Positions 1 to 7,475 of a stretch of 16,327 nucleotides of DNA are shown piece after piece. The position numbers and the translations under genes are program-made. Below the pieces are notes generated by a model. It ran no database searches. It had not been told where the DNA came from and worked only from the letters and a program-made list of their open reading frames with translations. Location: NCBI RefSeq assembly GCF_020075705.1, contig NZ_JAIQUM010000091.1, positions 1-16,327 of the forward strand. Reading direction: 5' to 3'. Positions within the stretch are counted from its first letter, which is position 1; each line of letters opens with the position of its first letter. The DNA is from Metabacillus rhizolycopersici (GTDB lineage: Bacteria; Bacillota; Bacilli; Bacillales; Bacillaceae).

Positions 1-56
1 TTGAAATCATTTGGATATCACCTACATACAGTTAATAAAACCATTATAGAGTAAAA

Positions 57-97
57 AGGCAGTTGAAAGTTCGATATAATCGAACTTTCAACTGCCT
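57..97. terminator. Long perfect hairpin, terminator-like
   Basis: Arms 57-75 and 79-97 are a perfect 19-bp inverted repeat around a 3-nt ATA loop. An A-tract just left of the stem (53-57) gives a U-tract if read on the minus strand; the plus-strand side (AATTTAAT) is a poorer tail. It may end a gene lying to the left of the window, or act in both directions. No minus-strand gene is visible to its right, so what it terminates is unclear. Confidence 0.6.
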
Positions 98-380
98 AAT
101 TTAATAATGGACTTTTTCAGTGGCCTCTGAATTGTAATGGTCGTTTTTGTTATTTTCTTTTAATGACTCAGATAGTTAGGGCTAATCTGGTCTAACCGTT
201 ATTTGTTGAAATTTAGCAAATTTAACTATTTATCTTTTTTATTATTTCGTATATACTAATAATATGACAAATGTTCAAATGTTGATGAACAAAATTTCTA
301 TCTAAAAAAGCTTATTATAAAATTTTAGAATTGTGACTAACTAAGGCGATTATGCTTTTGTTGTAAGGGGGGTAACGAAG
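98..380 (+). promoter_or_regulatory. Leader of the PFK-like/tkt unit: candidate promoter and inverted repeats
   Basis: No gene is seen here on either strand. The best -10 candidate is TATACT at 252-257, with only a weak -35 (TTTATC, 229-234), so the promoter call is tentative. An imperfect inverted repeat lies at 205-226 (GTTGAAATTT, agc, AAATTTAAC). A perfect one, TGTTCA-N8-TGAACA, lies at 272-291, just after the predicted start site, where a repressor would be expected to bind. The ribosome binding site AAGGGGGG is at 365-372. Confidence 0.4.
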
Positions 381-1262
381 ATGAAAATCGGAGTAGTTCA
401 TTTTGGCTGGGCTTCGGCAGGTACAGCACAGATCGTCCGTTCCCTTATCGAAGGACTATCTTTACAAGAGACAACGATCTATGGGATTGAATGTAACAGA
501 GTTTCGAAAGATATTGAACTTAAAGAAATGACTAAGAAGAGCTTCTCATCAAGTTTAGGTTCAGAAAGCTATGTACTAAGCACTTTTCCTCTTGACGTTT
601 GGAACGAAAAATCTTTGGTCATTGCAGATGAATTATCAGCACTCGATAAGGTTATTGTATTAGGTGGAAATGAAGTTGAAACTAAACATCTTTCATCTAA
701 GTTATTACACGTTCCTGTTAGTATTTTTAATAATGTTGAAGGATCTCAATTCACTCTAGGTTATGATACGGCTTTAAATGCAATTGTTGAAAACATAGAG
801 TGTGTAAGGGACACGGCTAGTTCTTTGTCCTATGGAAAAGTAAGGGTCTTTAAGGTGCAGATTCCTGGTTTTGGTTCATCAAAGCTTTTGATCAATTCAG
901 CGTTAGCAGTTGAAGCAGAGGTAATGACGAAGGCTAGTGAGGAAGAAATCGAGCACTTTAAGCAGCACATTAGAATGAAGCAAGCAAATCAAGAAGAATA
1001 TACATTCATTTTGATGAACCATTCTATTGATCCTGCTTCAATTGACGGACACTTTGATGAGTTTGATCTTGATTGGAGAACGGTTGATATTGATGATTCT
1101 CAATGTGGAGGACCATATCCAACTGCATTTGATCGAGTGATTGCTAATAAATTGAAGAATGCAGTAATTGAGTGGAGTTTATCTAATGAACCATCTGCGC
1201 AATTACTGATTCAAGACAATCAAGTAGAGTTTAAAACTAACTTAGTTCTCGGAGGGATATAA
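381..1262 (+). CDS. 6-phosphofructokinase-like protein lacking catalytic residues
   Basis: The 293-residue product follows bacterial ATP-dependent phosphofructokinase (about 320 aa) along its length. The N-terminal Gly-rich loop corresponds to residues 9-20, the GGDGS loop to GGNEV (95-99), TIDND to IFNN (115-118), the RDT(S/A)S helix start to RDTASS (143-148), and the RGGSP...YDR segment to CGGPYP...FDR (242-252). By manual alignment to the Geobacillus enzyme, the Mg-binding Asp103 becomes N97, the catalytic base Asp127 becomes F116, Asp129 becomes N118, and the MGR motif is lost (QIP, 160-162). It should therefore lack normal phosphofructokinase activity. A regulatory or ligand-sensing role is inferred, not shown. 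A strong ribosome binding site (365-372) sets the start. The stop is 4 nt before tkt, whose ribosome binding site (1251-1256) lies inside this gene, so the two are probably co-expressed. Family membership is by motif alignment only, without a database search. Confidence 0.8.
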   Translation: MKIGVVHFGWASAGTAQIVRSLIEGLSLQETTIYGIECNRVSKDIELKEMTKKSFSSSLGSESYVLSTFPLDVWNEKSLVIADELSALDKVIVLGGNEVETKHLSSKLLHVPVSIFNNVEGSQFTLGYDTALNAIVENIECVRDTASSLSYGKVRVFKVQIPGFGSSKLLINSALAVEAEVMTKASEEEIEHFKQHIRMKQANQEEYTFILMNHSIDPASIDGHFDEFDLDWRTVDIDDSQCGGPYPTAFDRVIANKLKNAVIEWSLSNEPSAQLLIQDNQVEFKTNLVLGGI

Positions 1263-1266
1263 GAAA

Positions 1267-3291
1267 ATGAGTGAATTAACAGCAGATCTAACACAAATCG
1301 AAAAATTATCTATCGAAACGATTCGTACTTTATCAATTGATGCGATTGAAAAAGCGAATTCAGGACATCCAGGTATGCCAATGGGTGCAGCACCAATGGC
1401 TTATACACTTTGGTCTAAATTTATGAATATAAACCCATCAAACCCAAGCTGGTTTAACCGTGACCGTTTTGTTCTTTCTGCAGGACACGGATCAATGCTT
1501 TTATACAGCTTACTTCACTTAACAGGCTATGATGTGACAATGGATGATTTAAAATCATTCAGACAATGGGGAAGTAGAACTCCAGGTCACCCAGAATTCG
1601 GACACACTGCAGGTGTAGACGCAACAACTGGTCCACTTGGACAAGGAATTGCGATGGCTGTTGGTATGGCAATGGCTGAGCGTCACTTAGCTGAAACATA
1701 CAACAAGCCTTCATTTGACGTTGTTGATCACTTCACATATGCAATTTGTGGTGATGGAGACTTAATGGAAGGTATCTCTTCTGAGGCAGCTTCTTTAGCA
1801 GCTCACTTAAAATTAGGACGTCTTGTTGTTCTTTATGATTCGAATGATATCTCATTAGATGGAGATTTAAATAAATCATTCTCTGAAAATGTTGAGCAAC
1901 GCTTCACAGCACAAGGCTGGCAAGTAATTCGCGTTGAAAACGGAAACGACTTGAACGAAATTTCAAAAGCGATTGAACAAGCGAAACAAGACGAAAACCG
2001 CCCAACATTAATTGAAGTAAGAACAACAATCGGATTTGGTTCACCTAATAAAGCTGGTAAATCTGCTTCACACGGTTCTCCACTAGGTGCAGATGAAATT
2101 AAATTAACAAAAGAAGCTTATGACTGGACATTTGAAGAAGATTTCCACGTACCAAGCGAAGTGTATGATCACTTTAACAAAACAGTTAAAGAAGCAGGAG
2201 CAACAAAAGAAACTGCATGGAATGAGCTAGTAGCAGCTTACGGAAAAGAATACCCAGAGCTTGCAAAACAATTCCAAACTGCAATCAGCGGTGAGCTTCC
2301 AGAAGGATGGGATAAAGACATTCCTGTTTATGAAGAAGGTTCAAGCCTAGCTTCTCGTGCATCTTCTGGTGAAGTATTAAATGGAATTGCAAAAGGTCTT
2401 CCATCATTCTTCGGTGGTTCAGCTGACTTAGCAGGATCTAACAAAACAACAATCAATGGTGCAGGAGACTTCTCAAGCGCAGATTATGCTGGCCGTAACA
2501 TTTGGTTCGGTGTGCGTGAATTTGCAATGGGTGCTGCATTAAACGGTATGGCTTTACACGGCGGTTTACAAGTATTTGGAGGAACATTCTTCGTATTCTC
2601 TGATTACCTACGCCCAGCAATTCGTTTGGCTGCATTAATGAACTTACCTGTAACATATGTATTTACGCATGACAGTATTGCTGTAGGTGAAGATGGCCCA
2701 ACACATGAGCCAATCGAACAGCTTGCATCATTACGTGCAATGCCAAACCTTTCAGTTGTTCGTCCAGCAGATGGAAACGAAACAGCTGCAGCTTGGAAAA
2801 CAGCAATTGAATCAAAATCAACTCCAACTGCACTTGTTTTAACACGTCAAAACCTAGACACAATCAAAGGCACAAAAGAAACTGCTTATGAAGGTGTACA
2901 AAAAGGTGCTTACGTTGTTTCACCAGCTGCGAAAGAAACAGCAGACGTTCTTCTATTAGCATCAGGATCAGAAGTTGGTCTTGCAATCAAAGCTCAAGAA
3001 GTTTTAGCTACTGAAGGTATTGAAGCATCTGTAGTTAGTATGCCAGCTTGGAATCGCTTTGAAGCTCAATCTGAAGAATACAGACGTTCTGTTCTTCCAA
3101 AAGAAGTTAAGAAACGTTTAGCAATCGAAATGGGTGCTTCACTAGGATGGGATCGTTATGCTGGTGATGAAGGTGATATCTTAGCTATTAACACATTTGG
3201 TGCTTCTGCTCCAGAAAGTCGCATATTAGCTGAATATGGCTTTACAGTTGAGAACGTTGTTGCTCGTGTGAAAAAACTTATCCAAGCATAA
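1267..3291 (+). CDS. tkt: Transketolase, full length
   Basis: A 674-residue thiamine-diphosphate enzyme of the non-oxidative pentose phosphate pathway, moving two-carbon ketol units between sugar phosphates in the cytoplasm. The pyrimidine-binding and Pyr/PP arrangement is complete: SGHPGMPMG near residue 32, GPLGQG near residue 120, the ThDP/Mg motif starting GDGD at 162-165 and ending in the SND segment, the cofactor-activating glutamate E418 in GVREFAMG, and the HDS...GPTHEP loop with H468. The C-terminal domain is present. Length matches the family (660-680 aa). The ribosome binding site GGAGGG sits in the 3' end of the preceding PFK-like gene, 10 nt before the ATG, which suggests translational coupling. 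Codon choice is more biased than in neighbouring genes, as in highly expressed central-metabolism genes (impression, not calculated). A terminator follows at 3312-3350. A second, split transketolase lies at 13046-14826. Confidence 0.97.
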   Translation: MSELTADLTQIEKLSIETIRTLSIDAIEKANSGHPGMPMGAAPMAYTLWSKFMNINPSNPSWFNRDRFVLSAGHGSMLLYSLLHLTGYDVTMDDLKSFRQWGSRTPGHPEFGHTAGVDATTGPLGQGIAMAVGMAMAERHLAETYNKPSFDVVDHFTYAICGDGDLMEGISSEAASLAAHLKLGRLVVLYDSNDISLDGDLNKSFSENVEQRFTAQGWQVIRVENGNDLNEISKAIEQAKQDENRPTLIEVRTTIGFGSPNKAGKSASHGSPLGADEIKLTKEAYDWTFEEDFHVPSEVYDHFNKTVKEAGATKETAWNELVAAYGKEYPELAKQFQTAISGELPEGWDKDIPVYEEGSSLASRASSGEVLNGIAKGLPSFFGGSADLAGSNKTTINGAGDFSSADYAGRNIWFGVREFAMGAALNGMALHGGLQVFGGTFFVFSDYLRPAIRLAALMNLPVTYVFTHDSIAVGEDGPTHEPIEQLASLRAMPNLSVVRPADGNETAAAWKTAIESKSTPTALVLTRQNLDTIKGTKETAYEGVQKGAYVVSPAAKETADVLLLASGSEVGLAIKAQEVLATEGIEASVVSMPAWNRFEAQSEEYRRSVLPKEVKKRLAIEMGASLGWDRYAGDEGDILAINTFGASAPESRILAEYGFTVENVVARVKKLIQA

Positions 3292-3311
3292 AATAATCAA
3301 CAAGAGACAAG

Positions 3312-3350
3312 AGGCTGACGTTTAACTTAAATGTCAGCCTTTCTCTTTCA
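3312..3350 (+). terminator. Rho-independent terminator after tkt
   Basis: Stem arms AGGCTGAC (3312-3319) and GTCAGCCT (3333-3340) can extend through a G-T pair into the A/T-rich loop. They are followed by a T-rich tract, TTCTCTTTCATTTT. Confidence 0.85.
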
Positions 3351-3494
3351 TTTTGTAATAAAGATAATGAAGAAATAAATTGATATCTAGCTAGTACTTA
3401 TCTCCTGAATAATCATAGGCGTAGAATACCTTGTTTATCGAGAATGAAAAGGTGCTAATGCTAGTCACTTAAATTAGAATTAGGTGCTGTAAAA

Positions 3495-4439
3495 ATGGAA
3501 ATGGATAAGCTTAATAAAATAATTGAAGTAGCGAGGCTTTACTATCAATTAGATTATAGTCAACAAGAAATTGCCAAAAAACTAGATGTCTCAAGACCAA
3601 CTGTTTCAAGATTATTAAAGCAAGCGAAGGATTCAGGAATTGTTGAAATTAAGATTCATAATCCTGTTGAAGCGGGAGAAGAATTAACAGAACGATTAAA
3701 GACTAAGTTCGGTTTGAAGGAAGTGATTGTAGCTTCTGTTCCAGAGTATGACCACACACTTATTAAGAAGCATCTAGGTCAAGTAGGAGCAAGCTATTTG
3801 CATAAAGTGGTCAAAGACGATGATATCATTGCAACATCGTGGGGAACCACTATTTATGAAGTTGCAAAGACACTGACACCGAAACCAATTAGTAACACAA
3901 CGATCGTCCAGTTAAACGGTGGTGTCAATCATTCAGAAGCAAAAACGTATTCTGCGGAAATTATTCATTTATTAGGTGCAGCATTTAATACGCAAACCTT
4001 TTTATTACCGCTACCAGCAATTGTTGATCATATCGTTGTGAAGCAAGCGATTGAAGCCGATCGACATATCCATAAAATTCTCGACTTGGGTAAACAAGCG
4101 AATGTCGCCATTTTTAGTGTCGGTATACCTGTTGTAGACTCGGTTTTATTACAAGCAGAATATTTCACAAAAGAAGATCAGCATCTTATCCAATCAAAAG
4201 CTGCTGGGGAAATATGCTCAAGATTTTTTGATAAAAACGGTGAAATTTGTGTGGAGGATTTAAACAATCGCACCATCGGTATTGAACTACACGAACTAGC
4301 GAAAAAGGAAAAATCAATCCTTGTAGCCGGCGGACCCAAAAAACTCGAAGCGATTTATGGAGCATTAAAAGGGAAGTATGCAAATGTATTAATAACCGAT
4401 CAGCACACGGCAAGTTTATTGGTAGAAATGAGTAATTAG
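3495..4439 (+). CDS. SorC-family (DeoR-like) sugar-binding transcriptional regulator
   Basis: A 314-residue cytoplasmic regulator with an N-terminal helix-turn-helix (about 21-43, YSQQEIAKKLDVSRPTVSRL) and a large SorC-type phosphosugar-binding domain (about 55-314). It closely resembles B. subtilis DeoR, repressor of the dra-nupC-pdp operon, which senses deoxyribose-5-phosphate. Shared stretches include SWGTT, TYSAE, DRHI, GKQAN, ICSRFF and ITDQHTA. In B. subtilis DeoR, Lys141 forms a Schiff base with the effector (from memory of the published structure). Here the equivalent position is N141, with a lysine at 150 instead, so the ligand or binding chemistry may differ. No deoxynucleoside genes are nearby; it sits alone between the tkt terminator and its own terminator. 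The start at 3495 is supported by AGGTG at 3482-3486, 8 nt away; ATG at 3501 is an alternative. No convincing promoter was found in 3351-3494. Confidence 0.9.
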   Translation: MEMDKLNKIIEVARLYYQLDYSQQEIAKKLDVSRPTVSRLLKQAKDSGIVEIKIHNPVEAGEELTERLKTKFGLKEVIVASVPEYDHTLIKKHLGQVGASYLHKVVKDDDIIATSWGTTIYEVAKTLTPKPISNTTIVQLNGGVNHSEAKTYSAEIIHLLGAAFNTQTFLLPLPAIVDHIVVKQAIEADRHIHKILDLGKQANVAIFSVGIPVVDSVLLQAEYFTKEDQHLIQSKAAGEICSRFFDKNGEICVEDLNNRTIGIELHELAKKEKSILVAGGPKKLEAIYGALKGKYANVLITDQHTASLLVEMSN

Positions 4440-4440
4440 A

Positions 4441-4480
4441 AAGGCCATAGTCGGTAATAGACCACTCTGGCCTTTTTGTT
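4441..4480 (+). terminator. Terminator after the DeoR-like gene
   Basis: Outer arms AGGCCA (4442-4447) and TGGCCT (4468-4473), with inner AGT/ACT and GGT/ACC pairs, are followed by TTTTTGTT. The stem starts 2 nt after the stop codon. Confidence 0.85.
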
Positions 4481-4590
4481 ATAGTGCGAGAGGGACGTAA
4501 CGTACATACATATTTTTTGCTAATTAAGACTGCAAAAGAAGATTACGAACGTGGCAGCTGGCTTGTGTAGTTCGTGTTTATTTCAGTGTT

Positions 4591-4654
4591 AATTGAAGTG
4601 GGGCTCATAGGTATACTCACTATCGAGTGACCAGGTTGCTTCCACTTTTCAATT
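4591..4654 (+). promoter_or_regulatory. Possible structured leader of the DJ-1/PfpI gene
   Basis: Arms AATTGAAGTGG (4591-4601) and CCACTTTTCAATT (4642-4654, 2-nt bulge) enclose a smaller hairpin, TCACT-atcg-AGTGA (4617-4630). The element ends about 40 nt before the ribosome binding site. It matches no riboswitch I recognise. No clear promoter was found in 4481-4590. Confidence 0.35.
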
Positions 4655-4709
4655 GTAATTACTTTGTAGATAAGGTAAGGTAAAAGGAAAATCAAGGAGG
4701 CAGGATCAT

Positions 4710-5234
4710 ATGAAACTAACAGGTAAGAAGGTTTTAAGTTTTGTTCATGAAGATTGTGAAGATTTAGAGCTTTGGTATCCGGTTCTTCGCTTGCGTGAAG
4801 AGGGAGCAACTGTCCATTTAGTTGGAGAGGATGCAGGATATACATATAAAGGGAAGTATGGAGTACCAGCTACATCTGACTTTGCTTTTAAGGATGTAGA
4901 CCCTAACGATTATGATGCTTTACTTGTTCCAGGTGGGTGGGCTCCTGATAAACTTCGTCGTTTCAAAGAAGTTATCGATATTGTTCAACACATGGAAGAG
5001 AGAAAAAAGCCAATTGGACAAATCTGTCATGCTGGCTGGGTATTAATTTCAGCAAAAATCTTGAATGGAAAGACGGTAACAAGCACACCAGGTATTCGCG
5101 ATGATATGGAGAATGCTGGTGCTACGTGGCTTGATGAAGCAGTTGTTGTAGACGGCCATTTGATTTCTAGTAGACGTCCACCTGACTTACCTGATTATAT
5201 GAAGGCATATATTCAAGTATTGGAAGGTAAGTAA
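4710..5234 (+). CDS. DJ-1/PfpI family protein (type 1 glutamine amidotransferase-like)
   Basis: A 174-residue cytoplasmic protein of the DJ-1/PfpI superfamily. The nucleophile elbow QICHAGW places the reactive cysteine at C106 followed by H107. The CEDLELWYP segment (16-24) carries the conserved acidic residue near the active site, and PGGWAPDKLR (74-83) matches the PGG loop, with D80 where PfpI has its acidic triad partner. Members are described as stress proteins, peptidases or glyoxalase/deglycase-like enzymes; which activity applies here cannot be told. B. subtilis general stress protein YfkM has the same fold and similar size. The start is well set by AAGGAGG at 4694-4700. It appears monocistronic, after a DeoR-like gene with its own terminator and before a convergent gene. 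A glyoxalase-fold gene is its convergent neighbour, which fits a loose aldehyde-stress theme but does not prove one. Confidence 0.9.
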   Translation: MKLTGKKVLSFVHEDCEDLELWYPVLRLREEGATVHLVGEDAGYTYKGKYGVPATSDFAFKDVDPNDYDALLVPGGWAPDKLRRFKEVIDIVQHMEERKKPIGQICHAGWVLISAKILNGKTVTSTPGIRDDMENAGATWLDEAVVVDGHLISSRRPPDLPDYMKAYIQVLEGK

Positions 5235-5262
5235 ATAGTAGTTTAAAATAATGCTGTAATTG

Positions 5263-5324
5263 TCAGACTCTTAAAGTACATGGAATGTAATCAATACTAC
5301 ATGTGCTGTTGGGGTCTGATTTTT
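5263..5324 (+). terminator. Terminator after the DJ-1/PfpI gene
   Basis: Outer stem TCAGACTC (5263-5270) pairs with GGGTCTGA (5312-5319), and inner arms AGTACATG (5275-5282) pair with CATGTGCT (5300-5307); a T-tract follows at 5320-5324. It lies between convergent genes. On the minus strand there is no U-tract, so it mainly serves the plus strand. Confidence 0.75.
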
Positions 5325-5336
5325 GTTAACCGGCTG

Positions 5337-5744
5337 TTAACAGTTCATATGTGGAGAAGCAGGGTCTAATTGCATAAATTCTATCCGATTGCCATCTGGA
5401 TCTTTTGCCCAGCACTGTAAATTATGTGCTTTACCTCTTGCCGGTTCAATATCTAGTGTTATTCCGTTTTGTTTAAGATGATTTGCCATTTCATAAATAT
5501 CATGTACCTCTAGACAAAGATGGTGAAAGCCAATCTGATTTTCAACTTCTTGAGGTTTGTGTGTGCCACCGTAAAAGAGCTCAATGAATTGCCCTTCGCT
5601 CACTTTAATATAGACTATCCAAGGCTTATCATGATCATCGTGAATCTCGAATGCTTTTTGAAGCCCTAAAATAGAACAATAAAAATGTAGTGATTTTTCC
5701 ATATCCTTTACGATTAGTCCAAGATGTCCAATGCCCTTAATCAA
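5337..5744 (-). CDS. VOC family (glyoxalase/bleomycin resistance fold) protein
   Basis: With the start chosen here the product is 135 residues, a single VOC domain with two beta-alpha-beta-beta-beta modules. Probable metal ligands by pattern are H7 (GHLGL), E55 (FIELF), H75 (FHHLCLEV) and E122 (RIEFMQ), the usual His/Glu/His/Glu order of glyoxalase I-like metalloenzymes. Substrate is unknown; lactoylglutathione lyase-like and other small-molecule lyases or dioxygenases share this fold. The start is TTG at 5744, because GGGGGAG lies 6 nt upstream and the product then begins MIKGIGHLGL. A longer frame from a TTG at 5777 is unlikely: it would begin at about the transcription start predicted from the promoter at 5781-5809. 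It is read alone, convergent with the DJ-1/PfpI gene. Confidence 0.88.
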   Translation of the reverse strand: MIKGIGHLGLIVKDMEKSLHFYCSILGLQKAFEIHDDHDKPWIVYIKVSEGQFIELFYGGTHKPQEVENQIGFHHLCLEVHDIYEMANHLKQNGITLDIEPARGKAHNLQCWAKDPDGNRIEFMQLDPASPHMNC

Positions 5745-5780
5745 AATAATCTCCCCCACTTTTTCGTTTATATACAATTC

Positions 5781-5809
5781 AGTATAGTCAGAAAATTAAT
5801 AGGTTACAA
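5781..5809 (-). promoter_or_regulatory. SigA-type promoter of the VOC gene
   Basis: On the minus strand, -35 TTGTAA (5809-5804), a 17-bp spacer and -10 TATACT (5786-5781). The expected start near 5774 leaves a short leader with the ribosome binding site at about 5751-5757. Confidence 0.7.
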
Positions 5810-5835
5810 TCATTTACATACCCAGCTAAAAACAA

Positions 5836-5888
5836 TAAAAAAAGGATAACTCAAAAGGGCGTATGAAGAACGACTTTTCGAGTTACCC
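5836..5888 (-). terminator. Terminator of the amino-acid ABC operon
   Basis: On the minus strand, GGGTAACTC (5888-5880) pairs with GAGTTATCC (5852-5844) through one G-T pair, extended by GAAAAG/CTTTT. A T-run (5843-5837) follows. It separates the importer operon from the VOC gene promoter. Confidence 0.88.
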
Positions 5889-5958
5889 ACATTACGATTG
5901 AAATCTCAAGCAGTTCAATCGATCGTTTTATAGACACTTACTAGCGTCATTTCGTGAA

Positions 5959-6705
5959 TTATTTTAAGCTTCTGTTCAAGAAGGCTTTTGTGCGGTCAAA
6001 TTTTGGATTCATGAATAGCTCATTCGGATGACCGGATTCGATGATTTCTCCGTTGTCCATGAACATGACCTTGTTCGCTACTTCTTTGGCGAAGCCCATC
6101 TCATGTGTGACGACAATCATTGTCATGTGCTCCTTAGCAAGATCCTTCATAACTTGTAATACTTCTCCGGTCAATTCTGGATCTAAAGCGGAGGTAGGCT
6201 CATCGAACAAGAGAATTTCTGGGTTCATCATGAGCGCTCGTGCAATTGCGACTCTTTGCTTTTGACCACCCGAGAGATTGGCTGGGTAAGCTTGTGCCCG
6301 GTCTGAAAGTCCAACCTTCTCCAACAGCTCAGTGCTACGGCGTTGAATCTCTGCTAATGACTCCACCTTAGCCATTTTTGGAGCGATCTCGAGATTTTCT
6401 TTCACAGTTAGATGTGGAAAAAGATTGAAGTGTTGGAAGACCATCCCCATTTTAGAGGTGATTTGCTTGATCTCCTGTGGCTTTGAGTAGACTCCATCCA
6501 TCACTAAATAATGACCAGATACAGCGATGCTGCCGCCGTTTATTTCTTCAAGATGAATGAGACTACGGAGCATCGTGCTTTTTCCAGAGCCAGAGGGACC
6601 GATCACTGCGATTACATCATTTTTATTGACATCAAACGTTATCTGTTTTAATACTTCTAATTCTCCATATGATTTTTTAAGATTAGATACTTCAATGATA
6701 GCCAC
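5959..6705 (-). CDS. Polar amino-acid ABC transporter, ATP-binding protein
   Basis: The ATPase of an amino-acid importer (GlnQ/HisP type), 248 residues with the chosen start, acting on the inner face of the membrane as a dimer bound to the permease. It has Walker [10 protein letters not shown] (36-44), Q-loop Q91 in VFQHFNLFP, signature LSGGQ (144-148), Walker B ending LLFDEP (165-170), the SALD loop and switch histidine H201. The only good ribosome binding site is AAGGAG at 6719-6714. GTG at 6705 lies 8 nt from it, while ATG at 6711 is 2 nt away and GTG at 6714 overlaps it, so GTG 6705 is preferred; the longer versions add two or three residues. It is the last gene of the importer operon, 15 nt after the permease stop, and is followed by a terminator. 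The substrate cannot be read from the ATPase. Confidence 0.93.
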   Translation of the reverse strand: MAIIEVSNLKKSYGELEVLKQITFDVNKNDVIAVIGPSGSGKSTMLRSLIHLEEINGGSIAVSGHYLVMDGVYSKPQEIKQITSKMGMVFQHFNLFPHLTVKENLEIAPKMAKVESLAEIQRRSTELLEKVGLSDRAQAYPANLSGGQKQRVAIARALMMNPEILLFDEPTSALDPELTGEVLQVMKDLAKEHMTMIVVTHEMGFAKEVANKVMFMDNGEIIESGHPNELFMNPKFDRTKAFLNRSLK

Positions 6706-6720
6706 GTTCATCACTCCTTC

Positions 6721-7380
6721 TTATTCAAATTTAAATTTTCGTTCCAGCCATTTAAAGAACATCGTCAAGATAAGCGTCATAATTAAATAAATGAGACCTG
6801 CAACAAAGAAAGGCATAATTGTAAAGTCGCGGTTTACAGCAGTCTGAGCAAAGTGTAACAATTCCGGTACGGCAACAGCATAAAGCAGCGCAGTATCCTT
6901 GACGAGTGTGACCGTTTCGTTTGAAACAGCAGGAAGTGCGACGCGGAACATTTGTGGTACGATAATTTTTGTCATGGTCTGCCATTTATTCAAACCGAGC
7001 ACCTGAGAAGCTTCATATTGGCCTTTATCAATCGAAAGAAGACCACCGCGGAAAATCTCGGCAAAATAGGCAGCATAATTTAAAATAAAGCCTAAACATG
7101 CAGCGACAAAGCGGTCGAGAACCAAATATTCTCCAACGACAGGAAGCATTGGTAATCCGAAGCAAATCACTAAAAGCTGTAGCAATAATGGTGTACCACG
7201 CATTAAATAAACATAAGTTTGGGCAAGCCATGCAAGCGGCTTGAATCTACTTTTTACTGCCAATGTTAAGAGAAAGCCTAACGGAATCGAGACGACAATC
7301 GCAATAAAAAACAAGAGGACAGTCATCTGTGCTCCTTCTAACATCGGCTTAAGAATGGACATGAAATAATCTATGGACAT
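6721..7380 (-). CDS. Polar amino-acid ABC transporter, permease
   Basis: A 219-residue integral membrane protein of the HisM/GlnP type. Hydrophobic segments include one near residues 18-42, others in the middle, and one near the C-terminus (LIYLIMTLILTMFF). The ATPase-contacting loop EASQVLGLNKWQTMTKIIVPQ matches the family EAA motif (EAAxxLGxxxxxxFxxIxxPQ). The start is ATG at 7380, preceded by GGAGGAA at a proper distance. An upstream in-frame TTG at 7440 lies inside a terminator hairpin and would add 20 unlikely residues. The first six codons (MSIDYF) and the next codons (MSILKP) derive from a tandem 18-nt duplication, so a second in-frame ATG exists at codon 7 but lacks a ribosome binding site. 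It is the middle gene of the importer operon; a homodimer is likely because only one permease gene is present. Confidence 0.93.
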   Translation of the reverse strand: MSIDYFMSILKPMLEGAQMTVLLFFIAIVVSIPLGFLLTLAVKSRFKPLAWLAQTYVYLMRGTPLLLQLLVICFGLPMLPVVGEYLVLDRFVAACLGFILNYAAYFAEIFRGGLLSIDKGQYEASQVLGLNKWQTMTKIIVPQMFRVALPAVSNETVTLVKDTALLYAVAVPELLHFAQTAVNRDFTIMPFFVAGLIYLIMTLILTMFFKWLERKFKFE

Positions 7381-7388
7381 GAAATAAT
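7355..7388. repeat. 18-nt-period tandem duplication at the permease start
   Basis: The 16-bp sequence ATGGACATGAAATAAT occurs at 7355-7370 and again at 7373-7388. On the coding strand this duplicates the start-codon region (TTCATGTCCAT) but not the ribosome binding site. Confidence 0.85.
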
Positions 7389-7394
7389 TCCTCC

Positions 7395-7440
7395 AAAATA
7401 AAAAAGGTTGTCCTATAAGGGTATGACCCTTATAGGACAA
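7395..7440 (-). terminator. Intercistronic terminator/attenuator between receptor and permease genes
   Basis: On the minus strand a perfect 15-bp stem, TTGTCCTATAAGGGT with ACCCTTATAGGACAA around a 3-nt loop, is followed by CCTTTTTTATTTT. It lies between the receptor stop (7476) and the permease ribosome binding site, inside what should be one operon. Partial read-through would give more receptor than permease and ATPase; such hairpins can also protect the receptor mRNA 3' end. Confidence 0.88.
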
Positions 7441-7475
7441 TCTCTTTGCTTCATTATTTGTTCAATAGGTGTATT

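Noticed and set aside
1..54. Open frame of 17 codons ending in TAA at 52-54, just before the long hairpin
   Set aside because: It could be the end of an upstream gene, but 17 codons without a stop is not significant and the hairpin's U-tract favours the other strand.
2453..2863. Minus-strand open frames inside tkt, and similar ones inside the RND gene
   Set aside because: They are antisense shadows of well-supported genes, with low-complexity products and no ribosome binding sites.
5325..5341. GTTAAC-cggct-GTTAAC repeat at the VOC stop codon
   Set aside because: It is a short AT-rich stem with no U-tract on the minus strand, so it was not called a terminator.
5745..5777. Longer VOC protein starting at TTG 5777
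   Set aside because: That codon falls at about the predicted transcription start and has no ribosome binding site; TTG 5744 has GGGGGAG at good spacing.
7381..7440. Twenty-residue N-terminal extension of the permease from TTG 7440
   Set aside because: The codons lie in a terminator hairpin and U-tract; the ribosome binding site points to ATG 7380.
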